Of a DNA stretch of 64,000 nucleotides, positions 10,796 to 23,027 are shown piece by piece. The notes below the pieces were generated by a model. It was not told the origin of the DNA and did no database searches. It was given only the letters and a program-made list of their open reading frames with translations. Position 1 is the first letter of the stretch. Each line of letters starts with the position of its first letter. Made by a program: the position numbers and the translations under genes. The stretch covers positions 8,680,001 through 8,744,000 of the forward strand of contig CM065304.1 of assembly GCA_033032175.1 (NCBI GenBank). Direction: 5' to 3'. The DNA comes from Saturnia japonica. Taxonomy: Eukaryota; Arthropoda; Insecta; Lepidoptera; Saturniidae.

Positions 10796-13700
10796 AAAAT
10801 TTTTTTTAAACATAAATTAAACCACTTTGTTAATTGTATCCGTGCGAGGCTGGGGCGCGTCGCGAGTAAATTTATTCTAAAAGACACCAGCAATTTGCAC
10901 CATGCTAACTTTAAAACATTCATTTTATGTCGGAAGCATTTAGCGTAATGTATATCGGCCGAAATAAACACGATGTTCATAAATGAATATAATATTTACA
11001 TCACATATAGTCGTGTTTAATTTAAAGGTTCATTATTAATTGAAATTGGAATATAATTTATTTTATGCTGACAGATAAAATCGAAAATTGCCCAAATTTC
11101 AAGTTAGCGTAGTGTAAATTACTGTTCTGTGCTATAATTTCAATCGTTTTTATTTTACTATATTTGTATCAGATAAAATTATCGTAATAAAACTCGTGTA
11201 GTTTCAGTAATAGCAATAGAACTACAAGTATTCGAATTTAACGTTTGTTAAACAGTTTGTAAGGTTCCTTTGTGAATATTGACACACTTATTCTTTGTTA
11301 CAATACGTCCTAACAATGAATGTGTGTTTTGTAAATTGTTCGCGTCCGATATCTATCGATACCTTATTTATATACATGTTTGGTATTCGGATGTCGCGGT
11401 ACCAACGTTTGTTGATAATGATTTTTTATACACGTCCATTTATTACACCGCACCGAATCTATTTCAAGATGGCCATATTTTTTTTATTTTTAAATTTTAA
11501 GTACGCTATGTAACTTACCTTAAAAGTGAATTGAAATATAATATAAGTAGAATAATTTATTTTCGATTGTAAATTAATGTACGAACCTAAATAGAGTAAT
11601 CAATTTGTACTGAAGATATCATCACATTTGAGATATTATTTCCAACTGTAAAACAAGTAAAACTAAGCAGGAAATTTATTTAATATAGTACATCAACAGT
11701 TCATATAATTATTACTATTTTTACATTTTATAGGACTATAATAAAAGATTAGAATATAATATTTATAATATTTAAAGTCCATTTTTTTTTAATTTACACA
11801 TTATTTATATTCGAATAAAAAGGTCTAATTTGTTTTTGCCCTAATTCGATATATATTTAATTCCTTCTATTAAGATGCATACTTTACTAACTTTTTATAA
11901 GGTATATAGATTGTAATTTGCCAACAAAATTTAATAATTAGAAGTGTATATTTCTGTATTTTATACAAAAATTTGCAATTTCAAACAAAATATTTAACAA
12001 TGCGTAAGTTAATAATATTAAGTTCATACGCAGCAGGATGTTTAAAACGGTAAGGAGAGCTCTGGATCACGTGCTTCGTATAATTAGTGATTAGTAATAG
12101 TAACGGACTGCTCTGAGATGTGATTACCGTAACCTGTTATGAAACGGTGTTATAGTCGGCCGATTTTCGTATCGGATAACAATTAACATTCAAGTCTTAC
12201 AAGTTACCTTATAGGTATAGCATATTGGTACCGAATTTCTGTAACCGTCTGGTTTGTCCGTAAATATTGCCTAACATTAATATTTAACAAGTTTAACATT
12301 TTTTTATTAAAAACTACGATAATTTTACACCTATTTTTTTTTTCATAATACAGCGAATCATCTAAAAAACAGTAAAATGTGGGGCATCACAAACTATATA
12401 ACGCATGATTGTTTAGGAATGCATGTACTAGAAGGCTGATTGATATACATGTTCTGAAAAACTCACTTTGTAAGAGCTGTATATTCAAAAGTAGGCCGAA
12501 TAGGGTTTTATTTACAATTATATGATTAGATTAAATAATATGCGAATTTATTATGTGCACACTATTATTTTTCTTAACAATGAGTAAAAAATAAAACGAA
12601 AAACTGATACGTTATTTTTGAAAGAAATATTTTAAATTATGAGTGAATAACTGTAGAAACTATTAACACAGGAACAGTGTAATGACATTGAGAAACACAT
12701 AAATGCATATCTATTTACAGCACAGATCTTTAATTTTCAAATATCAAACCAATCTGGAAGTTATAAATTTTTAGTAATAATAACATTAAATTAACAGCTT
12801 CAATTTATAGCAATTACTTACATACGGCCGGAGTGGTCCGTTAGCCCGGATAAAAACTAGAGCCTGTCCGTCTGAGAAACGGTACGCGAGCCTTATTTGG
12901 AGATTCATCTACGTTCCTACTGGTACCACCGGCTGCCCAGTACTTTCGAGTTCTTGTTTCGCTTTAAAGAATTATAAAGTTGTTTATGCGAGGAATAGTT
13001 TGAGCGATAGTTTTAGAAAGAGTCGACCGGTGTCAACTTTTTACATCGAGATATATTTATTAAGACTTGATGTCTTCACGGATTTATGACCAGCATTTGC
13101 CGACGCATTGACCTAAATATAACTTTAACTTTCTTTATTGCGTTTAAAACATATAAGAAATATTTATCGAGTATAGATAATATATTAACTATAATATTTC
13201 TAAGTTTTAAGCACTGCTAATGTAAGAAAAGTCCAATAATAACAATATTTATTCGTAACTCATGTTCAAAAATATACTAAACTTATAGAAATAACTGTTT
13301 TCTATAATAACAAATAGGTACTGCATAGAAATTGGTTTATTGGAAATTGAGTTCCTAGAAAATAGACAGAATGTTGTCATATCTTTACACTTAAGATACT
13401 TCAAGAGTATAATTATTAGGCACGTTACTTTGTTAAAAGTTGAATCTTAAAATATAATATATTTTATATTCGCAACATTAATTCTAATCAGCCGTCTGTC
13501 AAATTAAAATGATTAAATTGCATAATATAATAGTGTAAGTACATATATACAATAAAACTAATAAAAACATTTATTAAATCATGATAAATGTTTTTATCGA
13601 GTTGTGTTGTATATAACTACTATACTATTTTACTCTGTAATTCAATAAAAAATTACATTCTTAATCTTATTTAGGGATTTTTATCACCAAGGATATGCCA

Positions 13701-14047
13701 GTCTCATCATAATTTATACATACTACTTACCAACGAGGAGTTATTTAAATCTTATCCAACGCAATCAAAATGCTTACACACGTTTTTGTTTAGATATTTC
13801 ACCACGTTCACATATTACTCCTTATTTAAACTCATCCAATTTATTAAAAATGAGGGCGCGTAGGAGGCTGCATCTTGTAGTACTTTTCTTCCGAATAATT
13901 AACAAGAAAAAAAAAAAACAAATTTCTATAGTCATATGAAGTTGGTTTGGGCAAAGTCTCAAAATAAATTCTCAAAAAGAACCTGTAGCTTTGTGCTTAT
14001 TACTCCGAAGCACCAATCGATGGCTTTTCGAAGTTTATTTAAGTTTG
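10796..14047. other. Long AT-rich stretch, no gene recognised
   Basis: No ORF with coding character on either strand. A more GC-rich patch lies at 12829-12955 (cggccggagtggtccgttag, later ggtaccaccggctgcccag), and a CACGTG E-box word at 12068-12073. I see no TE family here. Confidence 0.4.
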
Positions 14048-14067
14048 TGACGTCACGTTGACGTAAT
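14048..14067. promoter_or_regulatory. Paired CRE-like words
   Basis: A full palindromic TGACGTCA (14048-14055) is followed four bases later by TTGACGTAA. These match the consensus bound by CREB/ATF bZIP factors. There is no adjacent gene, so function is speculative. Confidence 0.25.
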
Positions 14068-14395
14068 GATTTACCTCCGCCACTTCGTGCTTTAAAAACA
14101 GTCCAAACATTAGAGAAACGCTTATAAAAACCTTTTGTTACAGGACTAGTTTTGTAGCTTAGCGTGATTTTAAAAGTGTGAAGATTCTTTCCTCACTCTT
14201 TCTCTAACATAGTTTTTACTTGATCTTTGGCCTATTTAGTTGTTAGTATATATTGTATTATTTTTTTTCTATTTACTAGTTGTTTATGTTTATTGTTGTC
14301 ATTATGTCTGTTAATGTGGCAGTGTAGCAATTATGCTGAGACTGCGACCTGTTTATTCTCGCACGGCGTGATAATAATTATTATTGTTATTTTTT

Positions 14396-14607
14396 AAGTG
14401 AAACTTTTTTTGGGAGAGTATAGATTAGATTTTATGAAACGAAAATGTGTAACGAAAAAAAGATAACTATAAATGTATATATAGGTTTTAGGCTGTGAGA
14501 GAATGAGATAGAATGTGTTTCTACATAGTTTCTCTAACCTTCGTCTATTCTTAATGTACTCGAAATATATACAAAGAGAGGGAGAGAGAAAATGAGAAGT
14601 TTCACTT
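14396..14607. repeat. Possible MITE with short inverted ends
   Basis: AAGTGAAACTT (14396) and its inverse AAGTTTCACTT (14597) bracket ~210 bp that includes gagagaatgagatagaatg and gagagggagagagaaaatga. The inverted ends are only 11 bp and no target duplication is clear, so this is tentative. Confidence 0.3.
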
Positions 14608-14806
14608 GTACCGCGTCACTCACACTCATTTTTTTTTAAATTTTGAGTTGGTTTTTTTCTTTATTTATTAAATATATATAATACAAAAATTTATCACTTA
14701 ATAGAATTAAATATTAATAATAATTAGTAACATATAGTTAGCAAAAACCATTTCTGTATGCACAACCAAAGTTATAGATAAGTTGTTTGTTTTATAATAA
14801 TTAACA

Positions 14807-15303
14807 TCTGGGCGACCGAGCTGTGGTCAGTCTTAAAACACATATAAGTAAAATTGGAATGTAAAAAAAATCTAAATACAAAGTCTCATCCAAATTGTTG
14901 GAGCCGTTTCCGAGAAACCAATTACATTTAAGCAAGAATTGCTCACTTAATGGTATCTATAAGCAAAAGCTTTCGGTACCTTTTTATGCGTATTACATGC
15001 AAGGAAGACTGTGATATTTGGCACGGTTAAAGTTTATATGGAGAAGGAGTGCAGAAAGCTAAAATTTACCTATAATATATATCTGTACTTTTAAATTAAG
15101 TAAAATAAATTAATACGGCAAATCCTAAACCGACCTGTTCCATTGAACTTAGACCCCCCAAAATATTGACATTGTCACTCAATGAAAAGTGACAGCGACT
15201 GATATAATATTCATTGTTTAGGTTCATACTGCAAATGTCAAACAGAAAATAGTCTATGATTAAAAAGTCGCTGGTCGAATTTCGATCATTGGGCGACCGC
15301 TAG
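14807..15303 (+). mobile_element. Helitron-like family A, complete reference copy
   Basis: Starts A|TCTGGGCGACCGAG and ends GGGCGACCGCTAG|T, with the A and T flanks expected of Helitron insertion between A and T. Just before the end, GTCGC (15267) can pair with GCGAC (15293), and TCGAA with TTCGA inside that, giving a 3' hairpin. Length 497 bp; no coding capacity, so it would need a Helitron transposase (Rep/helicase) from elsewhere. Unusually, the word GGGCGACCG occurs near both ends. Confidence 0.7.
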
Positions 15304-15304
15304 T

Positions 15305-15790
15305 TTAAATAAAAGGATAACCGACTGATTGACTAACGTAACAACGCACAGCCCAAAATACTGAAACTAGGATCGTAAAAATTTGCATGCAGGTTCCTTT
15401 TATACTGTAGTCGATGTAACTACCAGTCAGATACGAAATTATCTTTTTGCATTTTATAGCCTACTAGCAAACCCTGCCACGCGTTGCTTTGGCGTTTTGG
15501 AGCCCTTAAGGAACATTGATCTGATCGCTACCAAACTTTACAGGATCACCCGCTGGATTAATATGAATATTGTTTGAAAATGTCATCAAAATAGTTTTAA
15601 AATATATATTAAGAAGAAGAAGACGAGTCTAAAGAGCGGAGCAGTAGCTGCAATACGGCAAGCTGTAGGCAAGTACGGGAAGTGAGAACAGCAGAACGAT
15701 AGGTTTATTTTACACAGGTGTGTTAGCGGCAGCGCGGTGGAGTGCTGGTCGAATAAATTTAGCACGCGTGAAATCGTGGGGCACAGTTAC
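15305..15790 (+). mobile_element. Helitron-like family H copy, interrupted
   Basis: Abuts the family A 3' end. It opens with aaaggataaccgactgattg and cgcacagccc, and ends with gcacgcgtgaaatcgtggg then gcacagttactg, in which the CTAG has mutated. The middle is interrupted at about 15466-15608 by a minus-strand piece of another Helitron-like repeat that starts ACTAGCAAACCCTGCCACG. Confidence 0.5.
15466..15608 (-). mobile_element. Nested Helitron-like 3' fragment
   Basis: Begins ACTAG (CTAG|T on the minus strand) followed by caaaccctgccacgcgttgc. The family H text breaks at tatagcct just before it and resumes after 15608 (gtctaaagagcggagcag). Confidence 0.5.
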
Positions 15791-16472
15791 TGTTATATAA
15801 TCTCGTTGATTTACATGTATTTTTTTAATAACATTCAAAAAACGAAATTATATAAAGCACAAGAAAACACAATGTAAGCGCTTTTAATTCGATATTTTCT
15901 ACCTACTCTAACAAATTGACAATTGAGAATTCTTAGTAAAATTTAATTTTTTACCAGTCTTTTTTTTACTATCGTGTACAACTCCATAAGACTTTTTGTA
16001 ACTATACGTGCCTTTGTTAGTTTAAACGAGATGCGGTTTTTGGCAAATATCTTAACAACCGCAACTTAATATTGACGAACGTTTTTATTATTCGCGAAAT
16101 ATCATTTTTTCTTCTAACAAATATTATATCAACCGACGATTTCAGAGACATAACGAATAGCTGTATGTAAGTAAATATATCTTTGTTATGTATTTACTGT
16201 GTATCTATTTTAAGTAGATATTATTTATTTCGGATACCTATTAAAAACATATCGTCACTTCATTTCTCGTATTCTCACAATAAATTGTACAACTACGCAT
16301 GTCACTTCTAATGCTAACCGTGATAGAATTAATCCAATATTGAAAAAAAAACTAATAAGGAAATACATATATTAAAATGCTAGTTGCAGCCCGTCGCACA
16401 GCGAGCGGAATTGGTGTAGGTATAAAAATCCAGACAAAGCTTCTTTCACATTAATCTTCTATCATCACTACA
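15791..16472. other. No gene recognised
   Basis: AT-rich noncoding sequence. A slightly GC-richer patch at 16385-16430 has no coding frame. Confidence 0.45.
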
Positions 16473-17107
16473 TCCATACCAATATTATAAAGCTGAAGAG
16501 TTTGTTTCTTTATTTGGTTGAACGCGCTAATCTCAGGAAATACTTACTGGTTCGAATGGAAAAAAAATTTTAGGGTTGGCTAGCCCATTTATCGAAAGTA
16601 TATAACATCACGCTACAACTAATAGGAGTGGAGCATCAATGAAAAATGTTACAAAAACGGGGAAAATATAACCCTTTTGAGAGCTTCCATTGCATTTGCT
16701 GCGTAATTGGTTAAAATTACGCAACAATCATGGGTGGAGGAATTGTTTCTCTTAAAAAGTAAAAAAAAATCAGCAATAGCATACTATGTCTATCTTTTTT
16801 ATGGTAATAAAATTTGTTCTAAAATAATGCATTATTTGCGAAGGTATTTTTATAAACACGGTATAAATCCTTATCGAAATAAATACGTTATTCATCACAA
16901 GTATTTAATTTAGAACAAAATTGCCTTTCCATAAATTTATTTCAAAGAATATCTCAAGAGCTATCACAGTTTTAAAATAACTCCGCAGCAAAATAAACAA
17001 AGTTTAAGTTCTTTTGTAATAGTATCATAGGGGCCTAAGACCCACTCTCTCTAACCCTTTCTCACTCTCTCTTATGTGACCCAGACAAAGTTGCGCAGGT
17101 CAGCTAG
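16473..17107 (+). mobile_element. Helitron-like family H, complete copy with clean ends
   Basis: Starts A|TCCATACCAATATTATAAAG, passes through ggttgaacgcgctaatctca and aacatcacgctacaact, and ends TGACCCAGACAAAG...GGTCAGCTAG|T. TGACC at 17078 and GGTCA at 17099 form the expected 3' stem-loop just before CTAG. Length 635 bp. A 68-codon ORF inside (16707-16913) has no coding character. Confidence 0.7.
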
Positions 17108-17490
17108 TAATATGATAAAGAGGTAAAATTTGTATATTTGTACCTAAGAGTTAATCACCGGAACTTCTGATCCGATTCTGAAAATTCTTTGACTAACAAA
17201 AAGTTACATTATCTTTTGAGTATACCTACTGTGTAGGTTACTTTTAATCTTATTAAATATTATATCGTAATTAACGCGAAGTCGCGGGCGTTTTCTAATA
17301 TCATATTTCAGATTAGAGGACCGAATGACAGATTCACCTGAGATCAAAAATTTAAAGGTTACTTACAAGTGATACTTACCTATATCTTAGTAAGGTCATG
17401 TCTTAAGCGTATATGTATGATAATAAGCTGCAGAAACTTATTAAACTAAGAGGCAAAAGTAAAAACTTCTAAGTCCCGTCATGATTTCAT
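17108..17490. other. No gene recognised
   Basis: AT-rich noncoding sequence between a Helitron copy and a LINE tail. Confidence 0.4.
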
Positions 17491-17494
17491 ATCG

Positions 17495-17830
17495 TTGAAC
17501 GTACTTAGAACCCCCTAGAACTTCGCAGATAGGTAAATCAGATTTATCGCTACCGCATGTACAATGGAGAGTGCTCTGAGGAACTATTCGATTTGATGAC
17601 AGATCAACCTTGCACCTTCCGCCATTAGCTGGCTGCTCATTCCGCCACTCTAAAACTTAACTAAATAGCGACAACACTAAGATTCTCTAGAACCTTCCGG
17701 TGACATACGCTAAAGTTATGGAATTGCTTGCCTAGCACAGTTTTTATACTCTTCATGAGCCTCTTGAACTGGAATACTGGTGTTGCAGTTATCCATAGGT
17801 GGTGGTAACCATTTACAGTCAGGTATGAAA
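17495..17830 (+). mobile_element. CR1/Jockey-type LINE, C-terminal remnant
   Basis: Reads in shifting plus-strand frames as MYNGECSEELFDLM, then LKLWNCLPSTVF and NTGVAVIHRWW. This order (YxGECSEELF, the TKLWNELPSAVF block, a final SGVAVVHGRR-like block) is the C-terminal end of a LINE abundant in moths and butterflies. Internal stops show it is dead. Only the last ~100 codons and a little 3' UTR remain. Confidence 0.65.
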
Positions 17831-18064
17831 AAAGTAATTTTATAAGGCCAATTATTTATTGCCCAAGTTATATTTTACTATGTATTATCAAAAATCAAAC
17901 TCTTCTTTTGTTATTTACTTTAACCGAATTATGGTCATAATATTAATTTATTTTTCATATCAAGTTAATTGTTTTACGATTATAGGCAATGATTATAAGT
18001 AAAAAGGATATCATTGATTATAGGAAAATTTGTACTTGTATTGTTGTCAACTATCATTTGTCTC

Positions 18065-18280
18065 ATGGTTTAAAGGCCGTCGACGTCTCGGCTCACTTTC
18101 ACTGGTACGAGTACAACAACGGCATTTGCGCAACCTCGATTATGCCTTTGTTACCGAATTTACAGGCTTCGGTACATTAGGTAAATTTCTTTTAAGATCC
18201 ACGTTCGCGCCACTAAGATATTTAGAAATAGTATCTGGGCGAGCGAACCAATCTAAGGGGTTAACTCTAAAAGTAAAATA
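18065..18280 (-). other. Coding-like patch, unidentified
   Basis: The minus strand reads LDWFARPDTISKYLSGANVD, then KRNLPNVPKPVNSVTKA and a stop at about 18143. After a one-frame shift it continues RGCANAVVVLVPVKVSRD. GC content is higher than the surroundings. This looks like a frameshifted fragment of a transposon or host protein I cannot name. The plus strand is also open here. Confidence 0.25.
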
Positions 18281-18319
18281 TTAGCTAAATTCATTTCTTC
18301 CAAATCTGTAATACTTTCA

Positions 18320-18405
18320 CGTGAGAAATTCTTGTGTATATGTTTTATTTTCCAATTTTACATAGATAGGTATTTTTTAAGAGACCGAGTCAAACTCAGT
18401 CTTCC
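18320..18405 (-). mobile_element. Helitron-like family A fragment
   Basis: Matches the outer part of family A: gtgagaaattcttg, ccaattttacatagatagg, gagaccgagtcaaactcagtc. The core with ggtttctcgg is deleted. Confidence 0.4.
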
Positions 18406-20339
18406 ACTTATTGAAAATGTGTAAAATGTTATAATAACAGTATTAATTACAAATACAACACAGAAACAATATACTGTGTGATCCATGTATCTATCATTAC
18501 ACCATGCCTTTACTGAGTTAAGCAGAAATAATTAAGCAGTAATTCACTTACTTAAGCAGACTTTACTAGGTCATCGGTCTACCTTGTGGCGGGTCTGCGT
18601 GAGTTACCACTCGAAAACTCATGCCCAGCCCTCTGCTACATACTTAGGTCTAGCATTTCTGAGAGCTAATAACGTCATGTCGTTGACTTAAGTTCTTCTG
18701 TATACCTACCTCGTTTCTGATTCGATCACGCAGATAAATTACAAAGATAACCCTCTCCATTGCCCATGTTAAAATGACCATGACCTTGAGCTTTGTTATG
18801 AGGTCCATCGTTAAAAATATAATATTACTAAGAAATTAACCCATGGTTGTCTATAAAATTTAACCTGAGACCTCAGGCATGTATGTAACATATATTGCAT
18901 ATATGTATTAGTATAGGTATATCATATATATATGTATTAGCAAGGTGCAACAATGCATCATCAAGGGTAATTCATCAATTGTAAGGGCAATCAATTGATA
19001 TCGGATATGCAACGCTACAACGTGGGATGGGAGTCACTAGTGTCATAATCATAATAATCTAAATGAGGAATGTAAAAAAAACCAGTGAGAACTTTTGAAC
19101 TAAAATGGGTAATAACTGTTCGAATTAGTAATCAACTTATACACGTCTATGATGTATTATCACTTCTTTTTAAATCTTCCGATTAAATTCAAACTTCTAT
19201 ATAACTGAGAAGTTTACGATAAATTTAATTAGAAAAAAAATATTTTAAAGTTTATATGAATTAATTCATTAAATATTTTACACCAATTTTAGAAAGTTTT
19301 TACACCCTCATAATAATGTATAGGTATAAATCAAAGTGTGTATTACTAAATATCAATAGTAACAAGGTTGTAATCTGTTTTATTTATTAATTATAAGCAG
19401 TATAGTCACACATAAAGATTATTAGCATACTCAGTATACTGTTAGTAAGTCATTGTATTCGCAGCTCAGTTGAAACTCGTTGAATATCAACTTAAGTTGT
19501 AAAGGAGTTTAATCACAATTTATGTAACGTTTGCCTTTCAAGAGGATCCTTAAAACAATAACAATAGGAACGTTTGGTATCAAATAGGGTTATCACATTC
19601 CATTTTATACGACCGAGGAAAGTTTAATTAGTGAAATTATGTACATCTATGAAAGCTCTATAAGATATTATATCTATATTATTTTTATATAAAGGCTTGT
19701 GCAACGCTTTCCTTTACTGTTTTTAATACAATATTATTTAGGTATATGTATTATACATTGTACATAAATTACCTCTGTAAAAATCCAACGCCAATTTGTT
19801 ATACATCTTATGTTTTTTTTTTCGTTTAAACAACGGTCTATGTAATTAACAGATGGCATTGGCATGTGACTTGGTTAATGCTATTGAAATTTTAAGCAGA
19901 TATATAAAATAGGACGATAGTTGACTAAAGTGAAAGTGAAATGGTTTCTTGGTATTAGCTAAATATATAAAACCAACCTATATACCAAGATGTACGCAGA
20001 GCTGAAAGTGTTACAGTCAAACATGTTAAATTTGAACAGTAGTTTCTTATATTATTTTTATGACGTTAAGGTGGAAAAGAAGATGAAAGTTTCTGTAGTT
20101 CAGCAAGTTTTTGAAGCTATATATATATATATATATGTGTGTAAAAAGATGTGCAAATTGTATATAATAATTAAATAGGCACACATTTAGGAAATCAAAG
20201 TTTAAAAGTATGAAGACGGTAGATAGTGTAATAAGTAATGACTTTTTATAATGTTTTAATTTACATAAATGCAAATTACGAAAATGAACTTATTGATAAA
20301 CAAGTTTAAAATACTACATATCTATAAATAATAACATCT
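18406..20339. other. No gene recognised
   Basis: AT-rich noncoding DNA with TA-rich simple sequence near 18895-18940 and 20120-20137. The ORFs that cross the TA run are not credible genes. Confidence 0.45.
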
Positions 20340-20412
20340 AATCTAATAAGTGAGCAATGTTTTACTCTCCATGTTTACCTAGGTGTTAATTTGTACAAGA
20401 CACCGAGAAAAA
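20340..20412 (-). mobile_element. Helitron-like family A fragment
   Basis: Short remnant: ataagtgagcaatgtttt, ctccatgtttacctaggtg and caagacaccgagaaa follow the family A order with a central deletion. Confidence 0.35.
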
Positions 20413-21400
20413 GACTTATTGAAATAACATTAATTAAATATTATTAAAATTTAAGTACGTGAATAACTTAGTATAAAATCACAGGGACGTGCAGCGCAAA
20501 ATATTTACAAGTTTCATTACATGGAATGACAATGATTTTCTTGCACAGAAGTACTTTAACTAGTCACGTCCTTATTCTAGATAAGATCACTAAGTAAGAA
20601 AACGTTGAAATTACATTGAACAACCATTTACGATTCGATCCTAAAATAACTAAAACAATCTACATGCGAACCGTATAGGGCCTTTACACATTGTATCGTA
20701 TTCCGTAAACGTTCGATACAAGCAATCGTGCGCGTGCCTAGAATTCTATACCGATTTCAGAGAATGACATTTCAAAACGCAAGTCATATTTTTAAGCAGT
20801 TCGTTACAGCTTTATTTCAAATGTATAAAGTTGATATTCCTGAAACACTTACAATTTATACATTTAAAAAGAACTTAAACAACCAATGAGATTGAGTGTA
20901 AAGGCAACAACATCCAATCGAGAATAGTTTTAGTGAAGTTATCCGCCTATGGCGATTTAGAATTAATTTTATAGCTTTCGTTAACTAGTATTGGGAACGT
21001 TAAGACACACGGTCTTCGTCCGTCCACTGCATACCGATATTTGCATACCGTCAAGACTATTGTATGTATTTGGTAAGTCTGAGAATATTTAGTAAATTAT
21101 TTTTAAAGCAAGTGCTTTAATTGACCATCATTTGAAACCAGTTTAGAATTCGTAATATTGATAGCCGTTCTAAAAGTCATATGTCAATAGGTAACTCGAT
21201 CAGTTTCTTATCTTCACCTCTCATTTTAAGATCAAATTCAAATTTATGGTAAAAATGCGATATAAATTATCATAAACATAAAATCTGTTAACTTTGTATT
21301 ACTTCTCATCCAAATTACGACAAGATATATATAAAAATAAAATTCTTTGAAATATCGTGGATTATCATTTTTATAATGAGTATTTAAAAATTATAACTGT
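20413..21400. other. No gene recognised
   Basis: AT-rich noncoding sequence; no ORF, repeat or site I can support. Confidence 0.45.
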
Positions 21401-21402
21401 AT

Positions 21403-21600
21403 TCCAGATTAATAATATAAATGTGAAAGTAACTAGTCCTGTCTGTTTGTTGGTTTATTACCTTTTTACGGCTAAACTTCTGAAATGATCACAATGAAAT
21501 TCGGTATAGAGCTAGCTTGGAAGAAGGCCCTAGTGCAAAAACACGCAGAGTAAGTTGCGGGAAAATGTACCTATTAAATTCCAATTTTAGTGTTGTGAGT
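21403..21600 (+). mobile_element. Helitron-like 5' fragment
   Basis: Shows the typical opening of lepidopteran Helitron-like repeats: aataatataaatgtgaaagt, cctgtctgtttgttgg, ttacggctaaacttctgaa, aatgaaattcggtatagagc. The 3' end is absent. Confidence 0.45.
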
Positions 21601-21742
21601 GCCCTAATATTATATTTAACGCGGATTCAGAATATGACAAATGTATTGAACCATTTATCCAGAACTAATAAATAAACATTTAAAATATAATGATAAGGAT
21701 ATTAAGTTATTACACTTATACGGTTTAATAAAAGAGGTCGGT

Positions 21743-21960
21743 GTCCAGCTGTTCGACTTTTAAACGGACGCAAGCCGCGCGCGACCGCAGCCCGCTTGAC
21801 GGACGACCGAGAAAATATTCCAGTATACATGTTGCTTAACAAAGTTGGTGCAAGTTACAAAATGCTTTCAATTTTCAATTATATTCAATATCAATACATA
21901 ATATAGTATATTAAATTCAATTATAATTATTACAAAACAGTCTAAAATAACAAATACTAA
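21743..21960 (+). other. GC-rich island with an open frame, unidentified
   Basis: A strongly GC-rich patch (21745-21810; aagccgcgcgcgaccgcagc) stands out from its AT-rich setting. The plus-strand frame reading KRGRCPAVRLLNGRKPRATA continues open for about 70 codons with no start at its beginning. It could be a first exon, a promoter-proximal region or a decayed repeat. I see no recognisable domain. Confidence 0.25.
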
Positions 21961-22481
21961 AACTTTATAAAGTACACTATATTGTTAATTAGTATACAAC
22001 CATAAATAATTATTTGATGTTTTAATTTCAAAAAGTTTAAAATTAAGATTCAAAAACAACACGTGATTTTCTATAATTCGTCAAATTGTACGACAAATAT
22101 ATATTCGTAAAATTTGTTTTTGTGGATGTCTGATAATAACGGTATAACTGGGTAATTTGAGAAATGGTATAAACATATTTACTCTACTATCATTAGACTC
22201 GGGACAAACAGAGGTAAATGCTTGTATGGATTAAACGCCTTCTGCGTTTCCTCCAAATATAATAAATTAATATTAAAATTGATCTTCCATCAACAACTTG
22301 TACCAAATGGGATCGGCGTGAGCTCTCGCAGTCTCGCAAGATTATAGTGCGTTGCCGTCTATTGAACGTCTTCCTCAGGATGCTTGAATGAAAGTGCACT
22401 GTTCCGTCGGCTCAGTTTTTTTAAAGCAGCATTATGCCTCGAAATTTATCGCTTATTAAATATTGTGCGAGAGACGTACGA

Positions 22482-22578
22482 TCTATATAAATTTATAGAC
22501 AACTGACTGATTGACTGCCATATCAGCCCAAACTGCTAGGGCTAGCACCGTGAAAATTTGCATGCGGGTTCCTTGACA
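22482..22578 (+). mobile_element. Helitron-like 5' fragment
   Basis: Starts A|TCTATATAAATTTATAG, then actgactgattgactgc, cagcccaaactgctagg and aatttgcatgcgggttcctt. The same words open the copies at 15305 and 50688. It is joined directly to the family D hairpin. Confidence 0.5.
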
Positions 22579-22585
22579 CTAGAAA

Positions 22586-23018
22586 GAATACCTCAAGGTT
22601 GGTCCCATTTTAATTTCATTGGCATTCAATCTTTAACTTCGATGATACACCAGGAATACTGCAAATTCATTGAAGTTGATTTTCCTTTTTGTTAAAAATT
22701 CGCTTGTAAAATACAGCAAAAAAATTCAAAAATTCAGTAGCTAGATTTGAAGTTAAATAAAAGTTTGTAATACAAGAAAATTTTTAACAAAAAAGAAAAT
22801 CAACTACAATGATTTAGAGGAGTTCCCTGGTATACCTTAGAAGTTAAAGATCCAAGGCCAATGAAATTAAAATTAAAATACCCTTGAGGTATTCCGTTTC
22901 TAATAAAAAAAGAATCATCCAAATCTGTTCATATACAAAGAAGTTATAGCTGAACACCCATAAAAAAAAATACACTCGAATTGAGTAACCTCAGTCTTTT
23001 TTTGAAATCGGTTAAAAT
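22586..23018 (+). repeat. Family D element with a ~115-bp inverted repeat
   Basis: The left arm (22586-22700) and right arm (22779-22894) are inverted copies, about 80% alike by eye, around a 78-base loop. Outer ends gaatacctcaagg and inner ends ttgttaaaaatt match exactly. The tail (22895-23018) ends cagtctttttttgaaatcgg then ttaaaa, a common end of a lepidopteran repeat. A transcript would fold into a long imperfect hairpin. Confidence 0.6.
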
Positions 23019-23027
23019 CAGTTATCC

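Noticed and set aside
16707..16913. 68-codon ORF
   Set aside because: Lies wholly inside a non-autonomous Helitron-like copy.
20097..20178. ORFs with an IYIYIYVC run
   Set aside because: Translation of a TA microsatellite.
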